From positions 1-64,000 of the forward strand of contig JAURNW010000007.1 of NCBI GenBank assembly GCA_030829985.1: a stretch of 64,000 nucleotides of DNA, read 5' to 3'. This document shows positions 9,154 to 18,000 of this stretch, in pieces (position 1 is the stretch's first letter; the number at the start of each line of letters is the position of its first letter). Made by a program: the position numbers and the translations under genes. Under the pieces are notes generated by a model. It saw only the letters and a program-made list of their open reading frames with translations. It made no database searches and was not told the DNA's origin. The stretch is from Gammaproteobacteria bacterium. GTDB lineage: Bacteria > Pseudomonadota > Gammaproteobacteria > Eutrophobiales > Eutrophobiaceae.

Positions 9154-9357
9154 CTAGCGCAGTACAAAAGGTGTAAATGATGATGCGCTGGTTTTTTTTC
9201 TCTTTTTATTTTCAAATGGCAACATCTTTTCAGATAAGGCAGTAATCTCTTTCAGACTGACCGATGGCGTTTTTATTTTAAATGACTCGGGATTAGGAAA
9301 AGTAAGCTTGTCTTGTTTATTTTTCATAAAACATAATACGTTTAAAACCCTTACCAT
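9154..9357 (-). CDS. Small basic protein of unknown function
   Basis: Not recognised. The frame gives 67 residues from an ATG at 9357 that overlaps the end of oleA by seven bases, or 57 from an ATG at 9327 (MKNKQDKLTF). The product is rich in Lys, Ser and Thr with a basic KKRKK cluster near the C-terminus, and has no signal peptide or membrane segment. The tight overlap with oleA and the matching strand suggest co-transcription. No strong ribosome site is visible for either start. Confidence 0.45.
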   Translation of the reverse strand: MVRVLNVLCFMKNKQDKLTFPNPESFKIKTPSVSLKEITALSEKMLPFENKKRKKTSASSFTPFVLR

Positions 9358-10550
9358 TCCCAGCCAAGCATCAAGCAGTTCAAACCACTACCAATTCCCA
9401 GAAAACTGACACGATCACCTTTCTTTAAGAACTGACGCTGTTCTGCAATTGCAGCAGTTAATGGCACAGAGACTGTGCCGATATTGCCGAGATATTTATA
9501 AGTACTAAAATCTTTTTCCGGAGAGATACCAAGTTCTCTCAAGATCGTATCGCGATGCCCTTGTCCTACCTGATGACAAATAACTTTATCAACCTGATCT
9601 CTGGCCCAACCCATCTTGGTTAGAAATGAACCCCAGGTTTTAACGCCTAATTTGGCACCGTGTTTTAATACGGATACCGAATCGGTAGACATAAATTCGG
9701 ATAAGGCTGCCGGTAATTTTTCAGATGGCATAATACCTGCCAATGCCGGAGGTAATTTTTGACTGGTCATGACGTCTTTAATCGCAGATGGAAGTACTTC
9801 TGGATGCATCACCTGATCAATTGCTGCGAGTAATTTGTCAGGAGAGAACATCAATTCTCCCAGTGCTACCGGTGATAAAGTGACTCCCCAACGACAAAGT
9901 TTATGATGTTCAGGAGCCGACTGGTTAGCACCACCCAATAAACGATGCGTCTGTTTGTTATCAAAAGAACCGTCGGTAAGCAAAACTGCCGCCGCGCCAG
10001 AACCACCGGTTAAGGTCGCAAGGGATCGGGAAAACATGTCCATGGTTCTATCATTCAACATGCGGTCAATCATAATCTCAACGATCTCACGTGAGGTTTC
10101 ACAGGAGACAACCATCCCGGCACGAATCTGTTTTAATTCAATCCGATTAGCAATGTCGATAATTCCATTCATAACACCCAGGCAGGCATTGGAAATATCA
10201 TAGATATTGGCATCATCACTGATACCTAATTGGGCTGCTACGGCACAGGCTGTAGCAGGCTCAAAATTCTCTCGACACACTCCCGTATAGACCAACGCTT
10301 CAACATCTTTCGCCTCGACATTGGATTGTTCTAATGCTTTACGAGCAGCACTTGCCGCACCATCGGAAAGGACATGCCCCTCTTCCCACCAGCGGCGCTC
10401 GTGTATACCGGTCAAAGCCTCTAATTGTCCGGGGGCTATATGCAGTGCGTCATACATCGGCATTAAGCGCTGCTCAAGGTCGTCGGAGGTAATGACTACC
10501 GGCGGCAACTCGTAGCCGATAGACTCCATATGTACTCGGGTATATTTCAT
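9351..10550 (-). CDS. oleA: OleA head-to-head acyl condensing enzyme
   Basis: Thiolase-fold enzyme that joins two fatty acyl thioesters into a 2-alkyl-3-keto acid, the committed step of long-chain olefin synthesis. Active-site residues match the OleA family: Cys123 in SNACLGVMNG, Glu97 in ENFEPATA (the general base that marks OleA), His326 in CHQVGQGH and Asn356 in LGNIGT. At 399 residues it is about 50 longer than usual OleA proteins. The excess is explained by a block of four 13-residue repeats at 237-288 inserted before the TDSVSVLKHG segment. It lies downstream of the PfaC-type gene across a 254-base gap and is separated from oleBCD by dinB. FabH-type ketosynthase III is the alternative, but the Glu and the operon context favour OleA. 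Confidence 0.92.
   Translation of the reverse strand: MKYTRVHMESIGYELPPVVITSDDLEQRLMPMYDALHIAPGQLEALTGIHERRWWEEGHVLSDGAASAARKALEQSNVEAKDVEALVYTGVCRENFEPATACAVAAQLGISDDANIYDISNACLGVMNGIIDIANRIELKQIRAGMVVSCETSREIVEIMIDRMLNDRTMDMFSRSLATLTGGSGAAAVLLTDGSFDNKQTHRLLGGANQSAPEHHKLCRWGVTLSPVALGELMFSPDKLLAAIDQVMHPEVLPSAIKDVMTSQKLPPALAGIMPSEKLPAALSEFMSTDSVSVLKHGAKLGVKTWGSFLTKMGWARDQVDKVICHQVGQGHRDTILRELGISPEKDFSTYKYLGNIGTVSVPLTAAIAEQRQFLKKGDRVSFLGIGSGLNCLMLGWEW
9687..9842 (-). repeat. Four 39-bp in-frame tandem repeats inside oleA
   Basis: Encodes residues 237-288 of OleA as four units of 13 residues: PDKLLAAIDQVMH, PEVLPSAIKDVMT, SQKLPPALAGIMP and SEKLPAALSEFMS. The pattern is roughly x-E-K-L-P-x-A-L-x-x-V-M-x, probably four short amphipathic helices. 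The DNA units are only partly alike (for example a shared GGTAATTTTT core in two), so the expansion is not recent. Confidence 0.8.
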
Positions 10551-10601
10551 GGATCAGCTCGCATATTGCATAAGAATGCCGGATGGTCGCGCAGGACAGA
10601 T

Positions 10602-10681
10602 GTTCGGTCTGCGTGCTCGCGACTGAGCAGGTAGTTATTCATACCTGTGAGGAAGCATGTGCGCAGAGCGAATAGCTGAAC
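10602..10681. repeat. Imperfect intergenic palindrome between oleA and the PfaC-type gene
   Basis: The 254-base gap 10551-10804 has no convincing gene. Its centre is a hairpin, CAGGTA at 10628-10633 pairing with TACCTG at 10642-10647. Outer arms pair imperfectly: GTTC and TCTGCG on the left against CGCAGA and GAAC on the right. The layout (distinct central hairpin, semi-conserved outer arms containing GTGCGCAG) resembles the palindrome at 27600-27745. Confidence 0.45.
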
Positions 10682-10804
10682 CAGTGAGACCCGGCATAAG
10701 CATTTGCTAAAAGTTACTCGATCCCTGAAATATTCGTATAATAAATTCATATTTAAAATCATATCTGATAATTGCTGTTCTTATGCAATATTCGAGCTCT
10801 TATT

Positions 10805-13800
10805 CTATGTGATTCGGAGTGCAAAATCCTTCATCTGATAGATAATTCTGCCATCTACAGTCAAAAAACCGTCCGCTTTAATGGACTTTGCCTGATCATC
10901 AACTGCAGTAATCACTGCCTGCACCGTGACCGTATCATCAACCGGCAAGATTTGCCCTCTATATACCCACTCATGCGGCTGATTTAAGGCCATACTCTCA
11001 AAGGCACAAGTGCCAATTTGAAACTCGTCCTGCCAACGTTTCCAGGCAAATACCTTCAATAATTGCATAAATGATTCAAGACCCAATGAGCCCGGCCATA
11101 CTGGATCTTCATAAAAATGCGCCTTAAAAAACCAGGCATCCGGCTTTACCTTAGCTTTTCCTTCAATGAATCCCAGGCCGTTAGGCCCACCACTCATGCT
11201 TAATATAGTTATTTCATCAACCATACGCATCATTGCGTCTGGCATCGGCGCCTCTGTCGGATAAGCAAATGTCTCAAACTCGTTACGCTCCGCATCACTG
11301 GCCTGATATGGGATAGCTTCACGTATTCCCACCTGATCGGCCAAAGCTTCTTTAGAGAAAAATCCAAAATAGGTATTTCCCTGATAAACCAGTCCCCGAT
11401 CGGACTGCATTTCATAATCAAAATTCTGAATAATCATGCCGCCAGATTGAGAGACATTGGTAATTTTCACCTTTGTGGTGACCGTGCCTATATCCGGCGT
11501 AACTTTGATAAATTGCGTTGCCTTACCGCCGAGATTTCTAAAGGAAATGTCGGTCTCGCTGGTCAAAGCTGAACCCAGATAAGCCGCCAACCAACCACAA
11601 GGTTGTAAGGCGACTTCCAGCAATACGGCAAATGGCATATAGGGTTGATTGTCTTCAGTGAAAAACCATTCATCAACCGGAACATCATATTCCGCTTCAA
11701 TAACACCACCGGCATTTAAAACCCACTGCTCACAATCTTTAATAGAGGTGATGCGATCCAGAAATTTATACGGTGGACCGGGCAGCCGGGCAATCTTACG
11801 GTCCTTATCAAATACTTTATATCGATCGCCAAACGCTTCGGAAGGTTTGCCAATAGCAAAAGCGAGGATGGATTCATTATCAAACAAAACCTGTTTCGAT
11901 TTCTCTATATTCTGCTTACTCCAGAGTGCTTCCAATCGTCCGCGTTTTAAACCGCTGAGTTGTACCGACATATTTTTCATCTGCACGATGGCACGGTGAT
12001 CACCATACATTAAGGCATCAGCAAGAACATAAGGTGTCCCATCTTCCTGGTAACCGATTTCTTTTAGCGTTATTTCATATTGAACCGCTTTGGTTTGTTC
12101 TGTCACCTGACCTCGGCATTTAAGCTGACTGACTTCGCCGATAATCGGCTCATAGACAAACTCATCTAACTCACCAATCCAACCCATACGCAATAGATAA
12201 ACCCGCAAGGTATGCAAACAACATTCATACATTAATGTTCCCGGCATAACCCGGTCATCAACAAAATGGCAGGTGAGGAACCAGTCATCAGGATGTATAT
12301 CCGCTTCACCGGTGATTTGACCAATTCCAAATCGTCCACCTTCAGGATCTAGTTTTAAGATGCGATGCACCAGCGTCATAAGACCACCGGGTAAACCTAC
12401 TGGATTATTTAAATCATTCTTTGCGAATGCATTACCAAAACAGGAAACAAGATCACCCTGTCGTAAGGCATTTAATTGTTCATCGTTATAACTCTCCACC
12501 CGCATAGGAACCAACTCATGGTAGTTTCCAGTGAGTTTCCCTTTCTCCTGTTGCTTTTCCATGGAGGTTAAAACGATTCCCTGCCCTGCATCCAGCTCTT
12601 GCTGACTGAAAAAACCGGCACAACCCTGGGTCATGGTTAATAGCGGTTCACCGTTGACGCTACCTTCAAAATTAAAACGAAATAAACGTGTATCACCCTG
12701 ACTAAAAAAGTTCTCGATATGAATATCGTAATGAATCGTCTGTCCTGCTGTCGGTAATGGGCCATGAAAGGTGATACGTGCATCAAGCAGCCGGTAAACA
12801 GCCAATCCTTTTGTTATATGATCAATACCCAGATAACCCGATAAAAATAGATCAGCCTGTCCTGCTTCAACCGCGATACAGGTCGGGATTCGACCTGAAT
12901 CCAGATACCATGCATCTGCTAATACATCATGTTCTGTAATCACCGTGCCCTGGGCTGTTGGGTTATGCATCAACGAGTCAGCCTCGCCTATAACATCAAG
13001 TATGCGGTCAACCAACATCAGAGGTTCATCAGGCAAACGTACTCGCGAAGGATGTTTATCAATGTCGGAAAAACGATCGCCAAGCATCTTGCCGATCGAG
13101 CCAGTCGCAAATTCCATACATTGCTCACGATTATATAAACAATCAATCTGTTGTTCTGGTTTGTATTGTTCTGCACTAGTGACAGGGGCTTGTGATAAAT
13201 CATAGTTGCCACCATTTACTAACTGCATCTGCATACTGATGGCTTGTTCGAGCGTTCTGGTCATGCCCTGATTCACACGTAAAAATGTTTCTTGTGCTTC
13301 AGCACGCGCTAATTCCGTTTGTTGCATCTGCTGGATCAAAGGTTGTAAACCATCATTAGCCGCCATGGGTAATGAGCTTATATTTTGTTGAGGAATATTT
13401 ATTTCAGCACTGTTTTCTATTGAATGTTTTTTCTTTAATTCAACGATTGAAGATTCATTCTCTGTCGTTTTTGATTTGGGCGGTAATGGAACGTTAAAGG
13501 CTTCGCCTCCCGTCTTAACGCTAATATAATTTTTATATTCAGCCTTATTTTTAATTCCAGTAATGGCAAACTGTGATAAATCTATCGATGTACCTTCTGC
13601 ATAGAGTTGTCCAAGAACCTGCATTAGATTGTCAATATTGTCCTGACCTTTAACACAGATGGCTTTGGCAAAATGCGGTTTGTCTGCAAGTATCTGATCG
13701 ATCATCCTGCTACAGGAACCACCTGGCCCCATTTCGATGAACATACGTACACCATCATCATAAGCACTGTTAATCACGCGAGTATAATCAAATGGTGCCA

Positions 13801-16800
13801 AGGCTTGATCCAGAATTGAATCGGCAGCCGAGTCCTGTGTGACTTCATAAGCACCGCCACGAATACCACTATAAAATGTCACATCGTCTGGAGGTGTCGT
13901 CTCGAATATATGCAGGTCGCGATAAGCTTTTGCCACAGGCTTTGCAACCTCACAATGCACTGTGGTTACGCCCGATAAAGGATGATAATGAACGGCGAGT
14001 TGTTTGACTGCCTTGTTCAACGCAGTCCTATCACCGCCTATGACACATTCATTCGGTGTATTAATGATTAATAAATACACATGCTCATAATGTTCAAGGG
14101 CTGCCCTGACTGTATCGGCACTGGCATTAACAACACCCAGTGCCCAATCAATCGGCTGATCTGTTTCCCATGCCTTTTGTACTGATTTACAAGGCCCTGC
14201 GAGTTCTTCAGTAAACAATGTGCTTTGTTGAATACGTTGTAGCATTTCATCACGCGCAGTCCATGTACGTGTGGAGAAAAAACCGGCAGTCTCGCCCAAA
14301 CTATAACCGATCACGGCATCGGGTTTTATTTCAAAACTACTGACAACATCACTAACAAAGGTCCCCAACCAAACCTGACCAAAGATAACTTCTTCATGAC
14401 TGAGTTCTTTATCGTCATTATTTTGAGTCTGCCAAAAGCGACCTTTAGCAAATTGAGAAGCCAGTGTTTGATTTTCTGCATCGAGTTTTTCCAACACTTC
14501 AGGAAAGGCTACCCCCAACTCCTGGCCCATACCCCAAAAATGATTACCTGAACCGGGATAAACAAACGCTATTTTTCCTGTTTTGCATAACGGTTCAGCA
14601 GAATAAAAACAGTGTCCGTTACTAATCGATACATTATTTTCAATTGCAATTATTACATCTTTAATAGCCGCTTTAAATTCAATACTATTTTTAAACAATA
14701 AAGCCACACGATATTGTTCATTATCTTGTTGATAATTTAATGCATCATCAAAATTTAATTTTTTCAGTTTACTAATCAATAAGTCTGGTTTGTTTGCAGA
14801 AACGTTTATCAGACACGGCAAATATTTTTTTGAAATCAAACATGCATCACCTTCCTGTAACAGGACACTGACACAGTTTCCATCGACACTTGTACTATTC
14901 ACCAGAGTTAGTCGCGGCCCCTTATTTCTATCCTTCAACCAATAACGTGTTTGTAAATTATCTTCGACTGGTAATAGTCGATATCGTAATTCACAAATAG
15001 CACTGGCAACGGACATCAGTCCGGTCGCAGCACCAGAATGCCCTAATGCGAAACTATTTTGCTTAACATTTTTAAGAACAGGCATATCGGGCAGGACTTC
15101 ATCTTTGCGCGAAAAAATAATCTGATCGATTTCATCAAGATGACACGCTGCATCAGAACAGGCATTCTCGATTGCGGTAATTTGTGCTGATTGTGTTGTA
15201 GCAACACCGATTCCTTTTATGACTGAATATATTTGGTCACCATCACGCAGTGCATCTGCATGTCGTTTTAAAATAAATGCTGTCGCACCATCAGCAACAA
15301 CCGATTTATCATGACACTCCAGATGTCCCTTAACTGCTCTGAGATCACTGGCTAAATCAACTGCACCGACGATAGCCTGATCCAGTTCGTTTTGTTGTAA
15401 TGCCCGTACACCGGATTCCAATGCACGTAGACCGGATGTTTCTTCTGCTGAGACAGTAAACGACGGACCACCGATACGAAATGCACGAGCGATACGACTT
15501 GCAACAATACCGCCCAATGCACCCATAGTACGGTTTGCACTTAAGGCTGGACCACATGCTGCTCTAAGATTTTCTATCCATTCATTTAATTCAGTGTCAT
15601 TGAGTTTAATACCTAATCGTTGTAACCATTCCCGTGCATACTTTTTCTGCATCCAGCGAAAATGAAAATTCGTTGTATTTAAATCAAGTGCAATACCAAT
15701 GAAAACACCTGTTCGGCACTGCTGTTCTGATGTCAATTCAGAAAGCCCGGCATCATCTAAAGCATTGGCAGCAACTTCCAGCATTAACAGTTGTTGCGGC
15801 AACATCTCTTGCAACTCTGCCGGTGGAATTCGATAACGTCCGAGAGGTACGTTTACTTTATTGATTAAATAGCCATCACAACCGTTGCTCTCAGCACCCC
15901 ACCAATGTTCAGGTTGCGCGGACGATATATCAACACCGAATAAAACGGCTTCATCAAATTCCTGTTGATCATTCCATGGACCAAGTTGCGTCTCCATTCC
16001 GACTATCGCAATATTTTTATCTTCAGGATTGATGCTGACTAGCGAAGCCTTTTCAATTGTTTCGTTTTTGTATTCTTCCAATAAAACATGTGCATTAATC
16101 CCTCCAAACCCAAAACCACTGATTGCTGCACGACGTGGAGCATCGCTATCGACTTGCCAAGGCTCCGGTTGTGCTAATACCCTGAAAGGACTGTTGCTTA
16201 AATCGATTTTATTTGTTGGTGATTCAAAATTTGCTGTGGGTGGTAAGACACGGTGCTTCATTGCCAGCAATGTTTTCATCAATGCAGCGGCACCGGCCGC
16301 TGTTAATAAATGGCCGACATTACTTTTAACAGAACCGATAACGCACTCGCCATCAACAGCATGACTTTTCCAAAGATTATTTAATGAAGTGAACTCAACA
16401 CCATCCCCTACCGGTGTGCCGGTTCCATGACATTCAATATGTTGTACCTGGTTCGGTAACCAACCGGCCTTCGCATAAGCCGACTGCATAGCGCGGGATT
16501 GCCCCTCTGCATCCGGTGACATGATATTACCTTCAATATCATTAGATAGACCAATGCCTGCAATCGTTGCATAAACATGATCTCCCTGTGCGATTGCATC
16601 TTCCAGGCGCTTTAATATAAAAATACCAGCACCCTCGCCAACAACAAGCCCATCTGCCTTACTATCAAACGGCGAACACCGACCTGACTTTGAAATCGCG
16701 TTCAGTTGTGAAAATCCCATCTGTGTATAAAGACAATCAGGCCGTGATACACCACCGGCCAACATCGCATCAACACGACCCGCTAATAATTCATCAACAG

Positions 16801-17398
16801 CGTACTTCAATGAATACAGAGATGAGGCGCAGGCCGCATCCAACGTATAAGCACCGGCACCAAGACCTAATGCTTTTGCCAATAATCCTCCGGGTAAACC
16901 GGCAACATAGCGATTCAATGCTTCAGTTGTTTCTGGTTGATTTGTTGATTCAGCTTTTAACTGCTTTTCAAATAAGAATTTAAATATCTCATCGCTAAAT
17001 TGCGAAGCGGATTCTGTTGGTAAAACAATATTACCGATGATAACGCCAACACGTTCTTTATTAATCGATTCAGTCCTGGCATCAGCCCATGCATCGCGTC
17101 CTGCGTGTAACAAAATCTGATACATAGGATCCAGACGATTCAATAAGTCTTCATCAACATTGAATCCATCAGGATTAAATTTGAAGTCCTGTATTAAGCA
17201 GGCACGTCGAGAATTAACTTTATCGGCTTCAAGGGTGGGAGAATACAATTCATCCGGTTTCAATCGCCAACGGTCTGCACCGACTTCAATCGCACTATCT
17301 TTCGCCGCCAGAATATTCTGCCAGAATTCATCAAGATCGCGTGCACCGGGGAAAACCCCTCCGAGACCGACAATTGCGATTTTAGTTGATGGTTTCAA
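10805..17398 (-). CDS. pfaC: PfaC-type megasynthase: KS-CLF-AT-DH-DH
   Basis: A 2197-residue subunit of a polyunsaturated-fatty-acid-type synthase. Domains: ketosynthase 1-445 (Cys190 in DAACASS, His324 in CHGTGTP, His363 in SNVGHL); chain-length factor about 462-850, where the Cys is replaced (SAEETSG, Glu652); acyltransferase about 943-1245 (Ser1033 in GYSLGE, ending in EMGPGGSCS, the PfaB-type signature); a Ser-rich linker and a Gln-rich helix 1300-1400; then four hot-dog folds forming two FabA-like dehydratases, about 1440-1810 and 1855-2197, with His1711 (TCHFVDD, VMPG) and His2094 (KAHFYEDPVWPG). In the classical marine clusters the AT is a separate PfaB protein; here it is fused, as in the myxobacterial and thraustochytrid types, but no C-terminal acylglycerolphosphate acyltransferase is present. 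The start is TTG at 17398; no in-frame ATG suits the KS N-terminus. Confidence 0.92.
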   Translation of the reverse strand: MKPSTKIAIVGLGGVFPGARDLDEFWQNILAAKDSAIEVGADRWRLKPDELYSPTLEADKVNSRRACLIQDFKFNPDGFNVDEDLLNRLDPMYQILLHAGRDAWADARTESINKERVGVIIGNIVLPTESASQFSDEIFKFLFEKQLKAESTNQPETTEALNRYVAGLPGGLLAKALGLGAGAYTLDAACASSLYSLKYAVDELLAGRVDAMLAGGVSRPDCLYTQMGFSQLNAISKSGRCSPFDSKADGLVVGEGAGIFILKRLEDAIAQGDHVYATIAGIGLSNDIEGNIMSPDAEGQSRAMQSAYAKAGWLPNQVQHIECHGTGTPVGDGVEFTSLNNLWKSHAVDGECVIGSVKSNVGHLLTAAGAAALMKTLLAMKHRVLPPTANFESPTNKIDLSNSPFRVLAQPEPWQVDSDAPRRAAISGFGFGGINAHVLLEEYKNETIEKASLVSINPEDKNIAIVGMETQLGPWNDQQEFDEAVLFGVDISSAQPEHWWGAESNGCDGYLINKVNVPLGRYRIPPAELQEMLPQQLLMLEVAANALDDAGLSELTSEQQCRTGVFIGIALDLNTTNFHFRWMQKKYAREWLQRLGIKLNDTELNEWIENLRAACGPALSANRTMGALGGIVASRIARAFRIGGPSFTVSAEETSGLRALESGVRALQQNELDQAIVGAVDLASDLRAVKGHLECHDKSVVADGATAFILKRHADALRDGDQIYSVIKGIGVATTQSAQITAIENACSDAACHLDEIDQIIFSRKDEVLPDMPVLKNVKQNSFALGHSGAATGLMSVASAICELRYRLLPVEDNLQTRYWLKDRNKGPRLTLVNSTSVDGNCVSVLLQEGDACLISKKYLPCLINVSANKPDLLISKLKKLNFDDALNYQQDNEQYRVALLFKNSIEFKAAIKDVIIAIENNVSISNGHCFYSAEPLCKTGKIAFVYPGSGNHFWGMGQELGVAFPEVLEKLDAENQTLASQFAKGRFWQTQNNDDKELSHEEVIFGQVWLGTFVSDVVSSFEIKPDAVIGYSLGETAGFFSTRTWTARDEMLQRIQQSTLFTEELAGPCKSVQKAWETDQPIDWALGVVNASADTVRAALEHYEHVYLLIINTPNECVIGGDRTALNKAVKQLAVHYHPLSGVTTVHCEVAKPVAKAYRDLHIFETTPPDDVTFYSGIRGGAYEVTQDSAADSILDQALAPFDYTRVINSAYDDGVRMFIEMGPGGSCSRMIDQILADKPHFAKAICVKGQDNIDNLMQVLGQLYAEGTSIDLSQFAITGIKNKAEYKNYISVKTGGEAFNVPLPPKSKTTENESSIVELKKKHSIENSAEINIPQQNISSLPMAANDGLQPLIQQMQQTELARAEAQETFLRVNQGMTRTLEQAISMQMQLVNGGNYDLSQAPVTSAEQYKPEQQIDCLYNREQCMEFATGSIGKMLGDRFSDIDKHPSRVRLPDEPLMLVDRILDVIGEADSLMHNPTAQGTVITEHDVLADAWYLDSGRIPTCIAVEAGQADLFLSGYLGIDHITKGLAVYRLLDARITFHGPLPTAGQTIHYDIHIENFFSQGDTRLFRFNFEGSVNGEPLLTMTQGCAGFFSQQELDAGQGIVLTSMEKQQEKGKLTGNYHELVPMRVESYNDEQLNALRQGDLVSCFGNAFAKNDLNNPVGLPGGLMTLVHRILKLDPEGGRFGIGQITGEADIHPDDWFLTCHFVDDRVMPGTLMYECCLHTLRVYLLRMGWIGELDEFVYEPIIGEVSQLKCRGQVTEQTKAVQYEITLKEIGYQEDGTPYVLADALMYGDHRAIVQMKNMSVQLSGLKRGRLEALWSKQNIEKSKQVLFDNESILAFAIGKPSEAFGDRYKVFDKDRKIARLPGPPYKFLDRITSIKDCEQWVLNAGGVIEAEYDVPVDEWFFTEDNQPYMPFAVLLEVALQPCGWLAAYLGSALTSETDISFRNLGGKATQFIKVTPDIGTVTTKVKITNVSQSGGMIIQNFDYEMQSDRGLVYQGNTYFGFFSKEALADQVGIREAIPYQASDAERNEFETFAYPTEAPMPDAMMRMVDEITILSMSGGPNGLGFIEGKAKVKPDAWFFKAHFYEDPVWPGSLGLESFMQLLKVFAWKRWQDEFQIGTCAFESMALNQPHEWVYRGQILPVDDTVTVQAVITAVDDQAKSIKADGFLTVDGRIIYQMKDFALRIT

Positions 17399-17554
17399 TT
17401 TTATCTTTTTCTATAAGTATGAGTGAGCAGACTATTGTTTGGATTTATTTGGCTATTTTATCCTAAATAAAACCCAAAATATTATGATTACCTGATTTTT
17501 TGTTTTATTTGATTATCTGCTACTGGTCAGGATAAACCTGTTCTGATGGACTAT
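17399..17554. other. AT-rich leader of the PfaC-type gene
   Basis: 156 very AT-rich bases between the 77-residue ORF and the TTG start of the PfaC-type gene. It probably holds a promoter for the downstream half of the locus, since pfaC is cut off from pfaA by the inserted block, but no confident -35/-10 pair was found. Confidence 0.25.
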
Positions 17555-17788
17555 TTAGTCTGATTTGAGATTTTTCTCACAGAAGTTCTGCACAAGCTCA
17601 ACCTCGTTTTGCATAAAACAATATACTTCAAGGAAGTTATAACGCTTGATCAGATTTAATACCCGCATTGAATGGTCTCGTTCTGCATGCTTCATACTTT
17701 TATCCATGATCGCTAATATAAATTGTCGATCATCAACAGAAAGAAATTGCCAGTAAGCCAGACCAATAACAATTGCGGTATGTTGCAC
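17555..17788 (-). CDS. Small protein of unknown function (77 residues)
   Basis: Not recognised. Begins with GTG at 17788, with GGGAG six bases upstream, which supports translation. The product is mixed charged and hydrophobic with three cysteines and no signal peptide. The same frame stays open upstream for about 40 more codons without an ATG, so this could be the 3' part of a decayed longer gene. The 51-residue frame just upstream ends 17 bases before this start, so the two may form a tiny operon. Confidence 0.4.
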   Translation of the reverse strand: MQHTAIVIGLAYWQFLSVDDRQFILAIMDKSMKHAERDHSMRVLNLIKRYNFLEVYCFMQNEVELVQNFCEKNLKSD

Positions 17789-17805
17789 ACTCGGCTCCCA
17801 AGGTC

Positions 17806-17961
17806 CTAGTTCATCGGCACTCCATTCAACAAAACCGCACCTTCGATACTGAACGCCTTGCCGGTATTCGCCAGCACTGGTGTCAATGACAGGGTTAATG
17901 CCATCAATACGAGCGACTTAAAGAAAGCGGATGGTGTGTGAGTGCGGTTATTTGAATTCAT
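17806..17961 (-). CDS. Possible short secreted peptide (51 residues)
   Basis: An ATG at 17961 opens 51 codons ending in TAG at 17806. The N-terminus is a convincing signal peptide: polar start, core FFKSLVLMALTLSLTPV and a cleavage site PVLA/NT near residue 31. Only about 20 residues would be secreted (start NTGKAFSIEGAV). No ribosome site is seen. Either a genuine short exported peptide or the beginning of a larger exported protein that has been truncated. The second reading is favoured by the open overlapping frame that runs into the 77-residue ORF. Confidence 0.35.
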   Translation of the reverse strand: MNSNNRTHTPSAFFKSLVLMALTLSLTPVLANTGKAFSIEGAVLLNGVPMN

Positions 17962-18000
17962 AATGATAATGTGTGTATGTCCAATATAGATGCGATATTT

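Noticed and set aside
10547-10762. 71-codon minus-strand frame between oleA and pfaC
   Set aside because: It lies over the palindromic element, has no ribosome site and its translation (Cys- and Arg-rich, low complexity of signal) looks non-coding.
10805-17398. Locus considered as heterocyst-glycolipid (hgl) or aryl-polyene type
   Set aside because: The KS-CLF-AT-DH-DH and KS-AT-4xACP-KR-DH orders with PfaD match Pfa synthases; aryl-polyene genes are small separate proteins and hgl clusters lack PfaC-like subunits with double FabA-type DH.
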